A stretch of 64,000 bases of DNA from CALGKJ01 sp049322695. GTDB taxonomy: Bacteria > Bacillota > Clostridia > Lutisporales > Lutisporaceae. Shown piece after piece: positions 51,322 to 60,546 of this stretch. The stretch spans positions 37,242 to 101,241 of the forward strand of contig JBMORW010000019.1 in the NCBI GenBank assembly GCA_049322695.1. The letters are read 5' to 3'. The translations under genes were made by a program, and so were the position numbers. The number at the start of each line of letters is the position of its first letter. Position 1 is the first letter of the stretch. Below the pieces are notes generated by a model. That model was not told where the DNA came from, did not search any database, and was given only the letters and a program-made list of their open reading frames with translations.

Positions 51322-52302
51322 ATGCAAATCTGTTTAGATGGGATATGTAAGACCTTTAAGATATCCGAAAGACCGGAAGGCAGGTTCGGTATACTTAAAG
51401 GAGCCTTTATAAGAAAGACCAAAGAAATAAAGGCCTTGGACAATATCTCCTTCAACATAGGCGAGGGCGAGCTGATTGGTTATATAGGTCCCAATGGAGC
51501 TGGCAAGTCAACGACAGTAAAGATTATGAGCGGCATTCTGACCCCTGACAGCGGAAACTGTACTGTTATGGGACGTGTGCCTTATAAAGACCGCAAAGCA
51601 CACGTCTCTCAGATAGGAGTGGTTTTCGGACAGAGAAGTCAGCTTTGGTGGGATATTCCAGTTAATGATACCTTTGAGCTGCTGAAGGACATTTACAGCA
51701 TCCCTGCTGCCAGCTACAAAAAACGCCTGTCCGAGCTTGTTGATACTCTAGATATTTCAAGTTTTCTGAAAACCCCCGTTAGGCAGCTTTCACTGGGACA
51801 GCGAATGCGCTGTGAAATAGCAGCTTCTCTTTTACACAGCCCCAGAATATTGTTCCTTGATGAGCCTACCATCGGACTTGATGCCGTATCAAAGCTGTCT
51901 CTGCGGGATTTTCTCAAAAATGAAAATAAGAAAAATGGTGTCACTATGATACTTACTACTCATGATATGGATGATATAGAATCTCTTTGCAGCAGAGTTA
52001 TGGTAATAGGACACGGAAGACTGCTTTATGACGGAATGCTGGAAAGGCTTAAGCAGCAGTATGCACCCCTGAGACATATAAAGGCATTGCTGGAGCATAA
52101 GGCTGATGTATTTGAAATTTCAGGTGTGGAGGGTATAAAGGTTGATGGCAATGTATGGAATGTACTTTTCAATCCTGTTAAAATACCTGCGCATACAATC
52201 GTCCAGAGCCTTGCTCAAAAACTACCGCTTAAGGACATAGTAATTGAAGAACAGGATATTGATGAAATAATAGCAGCCATGTATAGGGAGATGTGCCTAT
52301 GA
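51322..52302 (+). CDS. ABC transporter ATP-binding protein
   Basis: A nucleotide-binding subunit of about 326 residues with Walker A GPNGAGKSTT, Q-loop VFGQRSQLWW, signature LSLGQRMRCEIA, Walker B RILFLDEPTIGLD and H-loop TTHDMDD. The C-terminal extension past about residue 235 is typical of ABC-2 exporters. The ATG at 51322 follows GGAGGTGAG; the ATG at 51307 lies within that site. It is followed without gap by two membrane subunits. The transported substrate is unknown; related three-gene systems export drugs, viologens or polysaccharide precursors. Confidence 0.93.
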   Translation: MQICLDGICKTFKISERPEGRFGILKGAFIRKTKEIKALDNISFNIGEGELIGYIGPNGAGKSTTVKIMSGILTPDSGNCTVMGRVPYKDRKAHVSQIGVVFGQRSQLWWDIPVNDTFELLKDIYSIPAASYKKRLSELVDTLDISSFLKTPVRQLSLGQRMRCEIAASLLHSPRILFLDEPTIGLDAVSKLSLRDFLKNENKKNGVTMILTTHDMDDIESLCSRVMVIGHGRLLYDGMLERLKQQYAPLRHIKALLEHKADVFEISGVEGIKVDGNVWNVLFNPVKIPAHTIVQSLAQKLPLKDIVIEEQDIDEIIAAMYREMCL

Positions 52303-53123
52303 ATACATTAAAAGCATGCTTATCAATATTCAGGATCAAAACAGCAGAGGGCTTCCAATACAGAATGGCAGGAATAGCAGGTGCATCCACAAGTATATTC
52401 TGGGTACTTATTGAAATAACTGTTTATATAATATTCTTCAGATATGCCAACAGACCTGAAGCAGGCATACAGGCAGGAATGACACTGCAGCAGGTTGTAT
52501 CCTACGCATGGCTTACACAGCTGTTTTTCATGATGCAGCCTATGAATATTGATAGTGAAATACTGGGGAAAATCACCAGCGGTGATGTCGCTATTGAGCT
52601 GTGCAGACCTTTGGATCTCTATTCACACTGGTTTGCCAAGGTAGCTTCATCCAGACTTATGCCTATGTTTTGGCGCGGCTCAGCAACACTTATATTCGGC
52701 ATACTTATGCCCTTACCATACGGAATCTCAGCACCTGCATCCTTTGAAGGCTTTATAATGATGCTATTGTCATTACTCAGCGCATTTCTGCTGTGTACTG
52801 CTTATGCAATGCTAGTCAACGCTGTCAGACTTAACATAACTCTCGGGGAAGGTCCCACTTATATCATGATGCTCATGGGAGGGATACTGTCTGGTGCCTA
52901 TCTTCCTCTCCAGCTCTGGCCCAAGGCAGTACAGAAGCTGCTTTTTCTACAGCCCTTTGCCGGTTATCTTGATATACCCCTGAGGTTTTATATAGGAACC
53001 TTGGAGCCTAATGTAGGAGTATATGCAATAGGACTTCAGCTTCTTTGGACTGCAGCATTTGTAATTGCAGGTAAAGCTCTGATGTCTCATAGGTTAAAGA
53101 GTATTATCGTACAGGGAGGATAG
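52299..53123 (+). CDS. ABC-2 type transporter permease 1
   Basis: A 274-residue protein with six predicted transmembrane segments of the ABC-2 family PF06182-like group. It starts at an ATG overlapping the ATPase stop (ATGA at 52299-52302). The region IFWVLIEITVYIIFFRYANR and the long central loop ISGDVAIELCRPLDLYS-like segment match the family. It would pair with the next gene product to form the export channel. Confidence 0.88.
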   Translation: MNTLKACLSIFRIKTAEGFQYRMAGIAGASTSIFWVLIEITVYIIFFRYANRPEAGIQAGMTLQQVVSYAWLTQLFFMMQPMNIDSEILGKITSGDVAIELCRPLDLYSHWFAKVASSRLMPMFWRGSATLIFGILMPLPYGISAPASFEGFIMMLLSLLSAFLLCTAYAMLVNAVRLNITLGEGPTYIMMLMGGILSGAYLPLQLWPKAVQKLLFLQPFAGYLDIPLRFYIGTLEPNVGVYAIGLQLLWTAAFVIAGKALMSHRLKSIIVQGG

Positions 53124-53126
53124 AAT

Positions 53127-53915
53127 ATGAAAGCTGTTAAGCTATATTTCAAATACATACGCATGAACTATTTGGCAGGTATACAATATAGAGGCTGGTC
53201 ACTGATGGTGCTGCAAACCTTCATAGTAGTGGTCACAGACCCTATTGGTCTTATATTGCTGTTTTCCCGCTTCGGCAGTATAGGCAGCTGGACTGCAGAA
53301 AAAATACTGCTTATATATGCCATGGCTGTTACCAGCTTCGGACTTGCTGAGACATTTTGCAGAGGCTTTGACTACTTCCCATGGCGCATGATACGCTCGG
53401 GAGACTTTGACAGGATTTTATTGAGACCTTGCTCCCAGTATATACAGGTAGCCGGAGCATATTTTCATATCCATAGAGTAGCCAGAGTATTTGGAGGCAG
53501 CTTTGCAATAGCATGGTGTCTGTACAGACAGAGTATTGCTTTTACACTTGCAGATGCAGTAGTGCTGTTGCTAGCCCTTTTAGGAGGCTTCTTGGCCTAT
53601 ACAGGAGTATTCATAATGACCTCAGGCATAGCTTTTTTCACTATCAAGGGTCTTGACTGGATATACATATTTACCAACGCAAGCTACCAAGTTACCCGCT
53701 GCCCTATGGATTACATGCCCAAGGTGCTGCGCTATCTTTTCACCTTCTTTATGCCAATGCTGGTTATAAGCTATTATCCGGCATCAGTAATATGCGGCTG
53801 GGGAGAGCCTTATTACAAAGGTTTGCTGGCTTTACCGGCAGGCTTTGCTTTTCTAATGTTTTCAACCTTTATATGGCGCTTTGGGGTAAGACATTACCAG
53901 AGTACGGGGAGCTGA
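53127..53915 (+). CDS. ABC-2 type transporter permease 2
   Basis: A 262-residue membrane protein with six predicted transmembrane segments, beginning three bases after permease 1 with GGAGG upstream. The GDFDRILLRPCSQYIQ segment parallels GDVAIELCRPLDLYSH in permease 1, showing that the two are homologous halves. Together with the ATPase they form one exporter. No regulator is encoded in the same unit. Confidence 0.88.
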   Translation: MKAVKLYFKYIRMNYLAGIQYRGWSLMVLQTFIVVVTDPIGLILLFSRFGSIGSWTAEKILLIYAMAVTSFGLAETFCRGFDYFPWRMIRSGDFDRILLRPCSQYIQVAGAYFHIHRVARVFGGSFAIAWCLYRQSIAFTLADAVVLLLALLGGFLAYTGVFIMTSGIAFFTIKGLDWIYIFTNASYQVTRCPMDYMPKVLRYLFTFFMPMLVISYYPASVICGWGEPYYKGLLALPAGFAFLMFSTFIWRFGVRHYQSTGS

Positions 53916-53981
53916 TTGGGACAAGCTCTTGTCCCGGTAAATAAAGTATGGTGAGCAAAATAAAAAGATACTGTTTAACCT

Positions 53982-54337
53982 ATGATGAGAGATATAAAAA
54001 AGTACATGAAGAGGGTTTGCGTGGAAGATGAAGATAGGAAGAGTTTCCTGAAAAAATTGTATGAAATGCTCTCGCCTGGAGGAAAAGCTATGATTCTCAC
54101 AATGGAGGACGGGGTAATGAAAGAAACACAGATATATCAGCTGCTTTTGAAATACAAGAGAGGTATCATTCAGAAACCGGAAGGACCTTATTGGTGGCAG
54201 GCACGTCGTACAGAGGTGTCAATTGGAAGTATCACACGAAGGAACTCCATAACACATGCTTTGAGATTGACAAAATACTGGATACAGAGAATACGGAATA
54301 CGGGAAATGTATGACAGTATGTTTAAAACGAACTTAA
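53982..54337 (+). pseudogene. SAM-dependent methyltransferase remnant
   Basis: The stretch FLKKLYEMLSPGGKAMILTM resembles the post-motif-I/motif III part of class I methyltransferases (LKPGGKLLL type), but the N-terminal SAM-binding half is missing. The frame beginning at 53982 ends at 54314 with an implausible tail. Switching frame near 54192 gives a better ending (VAGTSYRGVNWKYHTKELHN, then CFEIDKILD) that stops at 54337. It looks like a truncated and frameshifted fragment; the assignment is moderate. Confidence 0.5.
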
Positions 54338-54400
54338 AAGCTTATGTGTCTGTTTTGAGGCTGATGTTATATCAGCCTCAATTAAATGCCAATTCAGAGC

Positions 54401-54943
54401 CTATTGCACTACCTTATAATAATAATCCCTTTGAAGTATCCCCATAATCACAATGTCATACCACGACCCATCTCTGAATATAGCCTCCTTCATCCTTCCC
54501 TCGTGCTGGAAGCCTATTTTTTCATAAAGTCTTATTGCACGCTCATTGAAGGAAAACACTCTAAGAAAGACTCTATGCAGATTAAGCTCTTTGAAGGCTA
54601 AATCCAGCATAAGGGTTAATGCTTCCTTTCCGTAGCCGCCTCCCCAATACTCTTTTTCTCCTATATCAATAATAAATTCTGCATTTCTGTTAAAGAAATC
54701 TATATTAAGCAGTGTAGTAATACCTATGGGCAATCCCGCCTCCTTGACCTCTATAATATAGGTCCTGGAATTACTTGAGCCCGATATTTTTTTATAAAAC
54801 TGCTCTGTATCATGCATAGAATATCTATCCATGTTGGGATAAGTATTTTTTATAACCTCCTCATCATTACTCCACTTATTATATACCTCAATATCCTTCT
54901 CAGTCATTTTTCTTAGTTTGATTCTATCCGTTTCAAAAAGCAT
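54401..54943 (-). CDS. GNAT N-acetyltransferase (RimJ/RimL type)
   Basis: A 180-residue acetyltransferase with the RimJ/RimL opening (TDRIKLRKMTEKDIEVYNKW), a central IGITTLLNIDFFNRNAEFII strand region, the acetyl-CoA-binding YWGGGYGKEAL segment and the LHRVFLRVFSFNERAIRLYE-KIGFQHEG ending. Such enzymes acetylate protein N termini, polyamines or antibiotics; the substrate is not predictable. The ATG at 54943 has GGAGG six bases upstream. It appears to be a single gene. Confidence 0.93.
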   Translation of the reverse strand: MLFETDRIKLRKMTEKDIEVYNKWSNDEEVIKNTYPNMDRYSMHDTEQFYKKISGSSNSRTYIIEVKEAGLPIGITTLLNIDFFNRNAEFIIDIGEKEYWGGGYGKEALTLMLDLAFKELNLHRVFLRVFSFNERAIRLYEKIGFQHEGRMKEAIFRDGSWYDIVIMGILQRDYYYKVVQ

Positions 54944-54995
54944 ATAATACCTCCTTATATTCTATCACTGGGACAAGGTACCTGTCCCCTTGTCC

Positions 54996-57188
54996 CTATT
55001 TATCCAGCTTCAACTTTGCCAGTGCATCTGCCAGTGCTGTATTAATCGGCTCATCCTTAACCTTTTTCTGTTTTTCCAGGAATTTTGACACATCCTTTTT
55101 GGATACGCTTGCTTCTTCCTTTTTCTTTCTTTCATTGAAAGCAGACAGCTTTTCTCTATGTCCGCAGCTGCATACAAATATCTGTGCATCCCCTTCACCC
55201 TTAAGCTCCAACTTTTTATGGCAGTTGGGGCATCTGGCATTGGTCACTCTGGCTACACCCTTGCGATAGCCGCATTCCCTGTCCTGACATACATACATTC
55301 TGCCCTTCTTACCGTTTACCTCCAGCAGGAACTTGCCGCAGTCAGGACATTTCTCTCTTACTATATTGTCGTGCCTGAAGGTTTCTTTGCTGTTCTTTAT
55401 CTCATCTACAACTGACTTTGCGTAGCTCCTGATTTCTGTCATAAAGGAGTTTTTATTCAGCCCTCCCTTGGATATGGATATCAGCTTCTGCTCCCATTGT
55501 GCCGTTAAGGCAGGCGACCTCAGGTCTTCAGGTACAAGCTCCAATAGCTGTCTGCCCTTGGAGGTTGTGAATATATCCTTACCCTTCTTTTCTATAAGGA
55601 AGGTATTAAACAGCTTTTCTATTATATCGGCACGAGTGGCTACAGTACCCAAACCACCTGTCTCACCTATGGTCTTAATAAGCTCCTTGCTTTCATCCGC
55701 CATATATTTTGCAGGGTTTTCCATTGCAGACAGCAGAGTCGCTTCATTAAATGGTGCAGGAGGCTTGGTCTGACCTTTAGTCTGCACTATGGAGTTTATT
55801 TTCAGCACATCACCTTTATTGACTACAGGCAGCAGCTGCTCCGAAACTCCATCTTGTGCCGAATCATCATCATTGTGACTGGAATAAACCTCCTTCCAGC
55901 CTTGTGCAATAACTGTTTTCCCTTTTGCAATAAAGGTCTCACTTCCTATCTTTGCTTTTATGGTGGTCTGCTCATATTCAAAAGGAGGAAGCAGCACTGC
56001 AAAGAAACGGGTGACAACAAGGTCGAATATCTTTCTTTCCTTGTCATTCAGCGAACTTAGACTCATATTCTGCTCTGTCGGTATTATTGCATGGTGGTCA
56101 GTAACCTTGCTGTTGTCCACAAAATGCTTATCTGCCTTAATAGGGCTTCTCATAAGCTTTGCAGCAATAGCTGAATAAGGCCCCACTCCGCAAGCCTTCA
56201 ACCTATCCTTTAAGGTATCCACTATGTCTGTAGAAATATACCTTGAGTCAGTCCTCGGATATGTAAGCACCTTATGATGCTCATAAAGACTTTGCATAGT
56301 ATTCAATGTCTCTTTAGCAGAGAAGTTATAGTATTTATTGGCATCTCTCTGAAGCTCGGTCAGATCATAAAGCTGAGGTGCATAGCTTTTCTTATAGGCC
56401 TTTTCCACATCTGTTACTTCTGCGTTTTTACCCTGTAATGCTGCCAAAAGCTTATCACAGCTGTCTTTGTCAAAGGTTCTTGTTTCTTTGGACTTGCTAT
56501 CCTGCCATATGAGCTTAAGCTTATCCGATACGGCCGTTATTCCATAAAAATCTCTGGGCTTGAAATTCTTTATTTCCTCTTCTCTTTTTGCTATTATCGC
56601 CAGAGTGGGAGTCTGAACTCTGCCACAGGACAGCTGCGCATTAAACTTACAGGTAAGAGCGCGGGTGGCATTTATTCCTACCAGCCAATCTGACTCTGCC
56701 CTTGCCACAGCTGAATGATAAAGACTCTCATATGCCTTGCCATCCTTTAAGCTTCTGAAGCCATCAAGTATAGCTTTATCAGTTACGGAGGATATCCATA
56801 ATCTCTTTATAGGCTTTCTTACATTGGCCTTCTCAATTATCCACCTTGCCACCAGTTCGCCCTCTCTGCCGGCATCTGTGGCAATTACTATATCTGATAC
56901 ATCCTTTCTGTACATCTGCTCCTTCACAGCGTGAAATTGCTTTCCGCTCTGCTTTATCACTACCAGCTTCAGCTGCTGAGGAAGCATCGGAAGATCTTCT
57001 ATTCTCCAGCTCTTGTATCTGTCATCATATTCCTCCGGGTCTGCCAGGGTTACAAGATGCCCAAGCGCCCAGGTCACTACGTATTTATCTCCTTCGAAAT
57101 ATCCGTTGCCTTTTTTGCTGCATCTGAGTACTCTGGCTATATCTCTGGCAACAGAAGGCTTTTCAGCCAGTACTAATGTCTTTTGCAT
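54996..57188 (-). CDS. topB: DNA topoisomerase III
   Basis: A 730-residue type IA topoisomerase. The N-terminal TOPRIM domain (LVLAEKPSVARDIARVL; VIATDAGREGELVARWI) and the catalytic Tyr in VLTYPRTDSRYIS (about residue 310) are present. C-terminal zinc-binding repeats follow (CPDCGKFLLEV ... CQDRECGYRKG; CPNCHKKLEL ... CSCGHREK). It relaxes or decatenates DNA by single-strand passage. The ATG at 57188 has AGGG upstream. The ABC-F gene lies 31 bases upstream on the same strand, so they may be cotranscribed. Confidence 0.95.
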   Translation of the reverse strand: MQKTLVLAEKPSVARDIARVLRCSKKGNGYFEGDKYVVTWALGHLVTLADPEEYDDRYKSWRIEDLPMLPQQLKLVVIKQSGKQFHAVKEQMYRKDVSDIVIATDAGREGELVARWIIEKANVRKPIKRLWISSVTDKAILDGFRSLKDGKAYESLYHSAVARAESDWLVGINATRALTCKFNAQLSCGRVQTPTLAIIAKREEEIKNFKPRDFYGITAVSDKLKLIWQDSKSKETRTFDKDSCDKLLAALQGKNAEVTDVEKAYKKSYAPQLYDLTELQRDANKYYNFSAKETLNTMQSLYEHHKVLTYPRTDSRYISTDIVDTLKDRLKACGVGPYSAIAAKLMRSPIKADKHFVDNSKVTDHHAIIPTEQNMSLSSLNDKERKIFDLVVTRFFAVLLPPFEYEQTTIKAKIGSETFIAKGKTVIAQGWKEVYSSHNDDDSAQDGVSEQLLPVVNKGDVLKINSIVQTKGQTKPPAPFNEATLLSAMENPAKYMADESKELIKTIGETGGLGTVATRADIIEKLFNTFLIEKKGKDIFTTSKGRQLLELVPEDLRSPALTAQWEQKLISISKGGLNKNSFMTEIRSYAKSVVDEIKNSKETFRHDNIVREKCPDCGKFLLEVNGKKGRMYVCQDRECGYRKGVARVTNARCPNCHKKLELKGEGDAQIFVCSCGHREKLSAFNERKKKEEASVSKKDVSKFLEKQKKVKDEPINTALADALAKLKLDK

Positions 57189-57219
57189 ATCAACATTCCC
57201 TTCATTTATAGTTATATAA

Positions 57220-59109
57220 CTATTTACTGCTGGCTATTTTATCCGCAAGCTCGTTTAGGTATATCCACCTTTCCATTTTTTCCTCCAGTTGAGCTTCAAG
57301 CTCTGCTTTTTCACCCATCAGCTGCTGCAGCAGCACATAATTGCTGGCCGCCTCTGCAATCTTGAGTGAATTCTCCTGCAGCCTCTCCTCTAAAGCAGCT
57401 ATGACAGAGTCTATCTCTTCATATTCCTTTTGCTCCTTGAAGGTAAATTTCAGCTGTCTCTCCCTGCTTCTTTCTCTTGCATCCTTATTATCTTCCTTCT
57501 GCGCGGCTTTATTGTCAGAAGCTTTATTTTCATTATTCTTATCAAGCTTATATCCTGTATAATTTCCGGTATACTGCTTTATAGCCCCCTGACCCTCAAA
57601 GGCGAATATCTTATCAGATACCTTATCAAGGAAATACCTGTCGTGAGATACGGCTATCACCGCTCCGGGAAAACTCTCCAAATACTCCTCAAGTATAGTC
57701 AGGGTCTCTATATCAAGGTCGTTAGTGGGCTCATCAAGCAAAAGGATATTAGGCGATTCCATTAAAACTCTTAAAAGCTGCAGTCTTCTTCTTTCTCCTC
57801 CAGACAGCTTGGATACATGCATCCACTGTGTTGAAGACGGAAAGAGAAATCTCTCCAGCATCTGAGCTGCGCTTATTCTGCTTCCGTCTGATGTCTCTAT
57901 ATTCTCAGCTCCATCCCTTATGTATTCAATAACTCTTTTGCTCTCATCCATATGGCAGGTGTCCTGTGAGAAGTATCCCACCCTGACTGTATCTCCAATC
58001 TCAATTACTCCCGAGTCAGGCTTGAGTCTTCCTGCAATAATATTCAAAAGTGTTGTTTTTCCACTCCCGTTAGGCCCGATTATTCCTACTCTGTCATCTC
58101 TCAGTACTGTATAGCTAAAGTCTTTTATTATCCTCTTATCTCCAAAGCTCTTTTGTATATGCTCCAACTCAATAATCTTTCTCCCCAAACGTCTGCCGGC
58201 AACAGATATTTCAAGCTTTTCCTCTGATATATCCCCTAAGCTTTCACTGAGCTTTTCAAAACGCTCAATTCTGGCTTTTTGCTTGGTAGTTCTTGCCTTT
58301 GCTCCTTTTCTCATCCACGCAAGCTCTTTTTGGAAAAGCTTCTGCTTCTTCCTTTCATTTACAGCCTCCAGCTCTTCCCTTTCATACTTCTTCTCCAAAA
58401 AAACACTATAGTTTCCCTTGTATAGATAAAGGCTTCCATTGCCCAGCTCTGCTATTTCATTCACAACCCTGTCAAGAAAATACCTGTCGTGGGTAACCAT
58501 CATCAAGGCCCCTTTTCTTTTGTTCAGGTATTCCTCCAGCCAGTCAATAGTATTGTTATCCAAGTGGTTAGTGGGCTCATCCAGTATAAGAAGCTCAGAA
58601 GGATTTATCAATGCAGAAGCCAAAGCTACTCTCTTTTTCTGACCTCCCGACAAATTATCTATAACCTCATTAAAATAGTCTATCCCAAGCTTTGTCAATA
58701 CCGTTTTGGCTTCACTCTCCAAGCTCCATGCATTAAGACGATCCATTTCCGTACTGAGCCTTATAAGCTCTTCATCGGAAGCATCAGGGCACAGTACTGC
58801 TTTCTCGTACCTTCTGATAAGCTGCATAACAGGCGAATCACCCTTGAATACCTGCTCCAGAACAGTTTCTCCCGAATCAAAAACAGGGTCCTGGGGAAGA
58901 TATCCTATTGATACGGAGCTGCCTTTTGTTATTTTCCCTTCATCAGCTTGTTCAAACCCTGCAATAATCTTTAAAAATGTACTTTTTCCCGCTCCGTTCA
59001 CTCCTACAATTCCTATTTTATCGCCGGCGCTTATACCAAGGCTTATTCTATTTATAAGCTGCTTTTCACTATAGCTTTTTGATATGCTCTCTATGGTTAC
59101 CAGATTCAT
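57220..59109 (-). CDS. ABC-F family ATPase
   Basis: A 629-residue soluble protein with two ABC domains: Walker A GVNGAGKST and GPNGSGKTT, signatures LSGGQKKRVALA and LSGGERRRLQLL, Walker B LLILDEPTNHLD and ILLLDEPTNDLD. An ABC-F linker lies between them (about 240-290), and a C-terminal coiled coil (about 555-625) resembles Uup/YfmR-type proteins. These act on ribosomes during stalled translation or confer antibiotic tolerance; no membrane partner is needed. The ATG at 59109 has AAAGGG upstream. Confidence 0.92.
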   Translation of the reverse strand: MNLVTIESISKSYSEKQLINRISLGISAGDKIGIVGVNGAGKSTFLKIIAGFEQADEGKITKGSSVSIGYLPQDPVFDSGETVLEQVFKGDSPVMQLIRRYEKAVLCPDASDEELIRLSTEMDRLNAWSLESEAKTVLTKLGIDYFNEVIDNLSGGQKKRVALASALINPSELLILDEPTNHLDNNTIDWLEEYLNKRKGALMMVTHDRYFLDRVVNEIAELGNGSLYLYKGNYSVFLEKKYEREELEAVNERKKQKLFQKELAWMRKGAKARTTKQKARIERFEKLSESLGDISEEKLEISVAGRRLGRKIIELEHIQKSFGDKRIIKDFSYTVLRDDRVGIIGPNGSGKTTLLNIIAGRLKPDSGVIEIGDTVRVGYFSQDTCHMDESKRVIEYIRDGAENIETSDGSRISAAQMLERFLFPSSTQWMHVSKLSGGERRRLQLLRVLMESPNILLLDEPTNDLDIETLTILEEYLESFPGAVIAVSHDRYFLDKVSDKIFAFEGQGAIKQYTGNYTGYKLDKNNENKASDNKAAQKEDNKDARERSRERQLKFTFKEQKEYEEIDSVIAALEERLQENSLKIAEAASNYVLLQQLMGEKAELEAQLEEKMERWIYLNELADKIASSK

Positions 59110-59183
59110 ATTTTTCCCTTTCTGTTCTAAAGTAACATTTTAATAATAACCTAAAAAGTAATATATGTAAAATCAGCCTAATA

Positions 59184-60419
59184 TCACAGTCTGCGGAATT
59201 CCTTCGGAAGCATACCGGTCCACTTTTTGAAAACCTTTGTGAAATAGCTTTGATCTTCAAAACCGCAGCTTATAGCTATATCAAGCAAGGACAGTTCAGT
59301 ATTCTTTATCATATATCTTGCTTTTTCTACTCGGGACTTATTAACATAGCTGTTGAAACTCATTCCTGTTTCTTTTTTAAATAAAGCACCAAAATAGCCG
59401 GGACTCATATTTACATGAGCTGCCGCCGCTTCTGCCGTTACCGTTCCGGATATATTGCCGTGTACATATTTAACTGCCCTTTTTATTATTCCTGAGTGTG
59501 CAGCTGCACCCAGCTGGATTACACTCTCTGTAAATTGTACAATAACCGACTGCATATATTCATAAAGCCTGTCTATTCTATACAGCTTTTCAATGTTTTG
59601 TATTACACTGTCACTGAGCTGCATGGCATATTCAGCTTCTACTCCGCCCTCTATCGCAGCACGGGTTACCAACGTACAAAACACAATAGCATGGTTTTTC
59701 ATTGAACGAAGTTCATCGCTGGTGCAAAGATTTGGAAAAGGATGTGTAGAGAATGCTTTAAACTGCTTTTTTACTTCCTCCGTATTTCCCATTCGAACAT
59801 AACTTAGGAATTGCTGTTCGAGCTCATATGACTGCAGTATACTGTACCTGCCGCTTTCATCGTACTGAGCATTAGGAAGCAGCTTAAACATGCTTGCATT
59901 CTCAAGGCTTTCAGGATGCTGATTCTCCAGCTCCCCCAAAAAAAGTTTTCTCAGCAGATTGGCGATATAATAGCTGCGCGGATGCTGTATCAATGGAAGA
60001 TTCTCCAGCTGTTTTCTCAGCTCTGTAGTGTTTTGTAAGGTAATTCCGCCATGCTGCATTATCTCCTTCAGCAGCTCTTCATTTACTTTTGACAGCAATA
60101 TTGGACCCGCAGCCAAAATATAATCAGGTGAGTTGCAGGGTAAAAATAGTATATAGAAATTCATGCCCGATACAATGGACACCTCATAAACGCTTCCCCG
60201 CGTCTTGCTGCAGCTTATGTCATATTTCTCAAAAACTTCAGCTGCTGACTTTTTATCAATTGTTAAAAAGCTTGCCTTCATGCCATGATTAAGTATGACA
60301 TCTGCATTTCTGTCAATAAACATTACAGGTACAAGTGTAGATTGGTAAAAAATCCCAGCTGTCTCATTTATATGATTCAGACTCATATTTCCTGCCTTGT
60401 CACGCAACCTTGCTTCCAA
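59184..60419 (-). CDS. AraC-family transcriptional regulator
   Basis: A regulator of about 411 residues. The C-terminal AraC DNA-binding domain (about 305-411) has both helix-turn-helix units (VTAEAAAAHVNMSPGYFGAL, then LLDIAISCGFEDQSYFTKVF and FKKWTGMLPKEFRR). The long N-terminal part is not a cupin; it contains an ILAAGPILLSKVN region like PocR-type sensory domains. I favour the TTG at 60419 after GGGGTGG; an ATG at 60386 is possible. It is divergent from a GPH symporter and GH5 gene, with paired direct repeats between, so it probably activates them in response to their sugar. Confidence 0.9.
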   Translation of the reverse strand: MEARLRDKAGNMSLNHINETAGIFYQSTLVPVMFIDRNADVILNHGMKASFLTIDKKSAAEVFEKYDISCSKTRGSVYEVSIVSGMNFYILFLPCNSPDYILAAGPILLSKVNEELLKEIMQHGGITLQNTTELRKQLENLPLIQHPRSYYIANLLRKLFLGELENQHPESLENASMFKLLPNAQYDESGRYSILQSYELEQQFLSYVRMGNTEEVKKQFKAFSTHPFPNLCTSDELRSMKNHAIVFCTLVTRAAIEGGVEAEYAMQLSDSVIQNIEKLYRIDRLYEYMQSVIVQFTESVIQLGAAAHSGIIKRAVKYVHGNISGTVTAEAAAAHVNMSPGYFGALFKKETGMSFNSYVNKSRVEKARYMIKNTELSLLDIAISCGFEDQSYFTKVFKKWTGMLPKEFRRL

Positions 60420-60457
60420 ATTACCACCCCTCATATGTATTCTAGCATACCAAATCG

Positions 60458-60488
60458 GATTTTTACCAATTTTATATGATTTTTACCA
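60458..60488 (+). promoter_or_regulatory. Paired direct repeats, candidate AraC-type sites
   Basis: GATTTTTACCA occurs at 60458-60468 and again at 60478-60488, exactly 20 bases apart (about two helical turns), 59-89 bases upstream of the symporter start. Same-orientation paired sites at this spacing are usual for AraC-family activators. Confidence 0.65.
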
Positions 60489-60546
60489 TAATCACTTTCT
60501 CCTCTGTATTAAAATATTCTCAGTAAGCAATGGAGGGGGTAATTGG

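Noticed and set aside
60397..60546. N-terminal extension of the GPH symporter from an ATG at 60397
   Set aside because: It would pass through the AraC promoter region and the direct repeats; the ATG at 60547 has an excellent ribosome binding site and the family-typical start.
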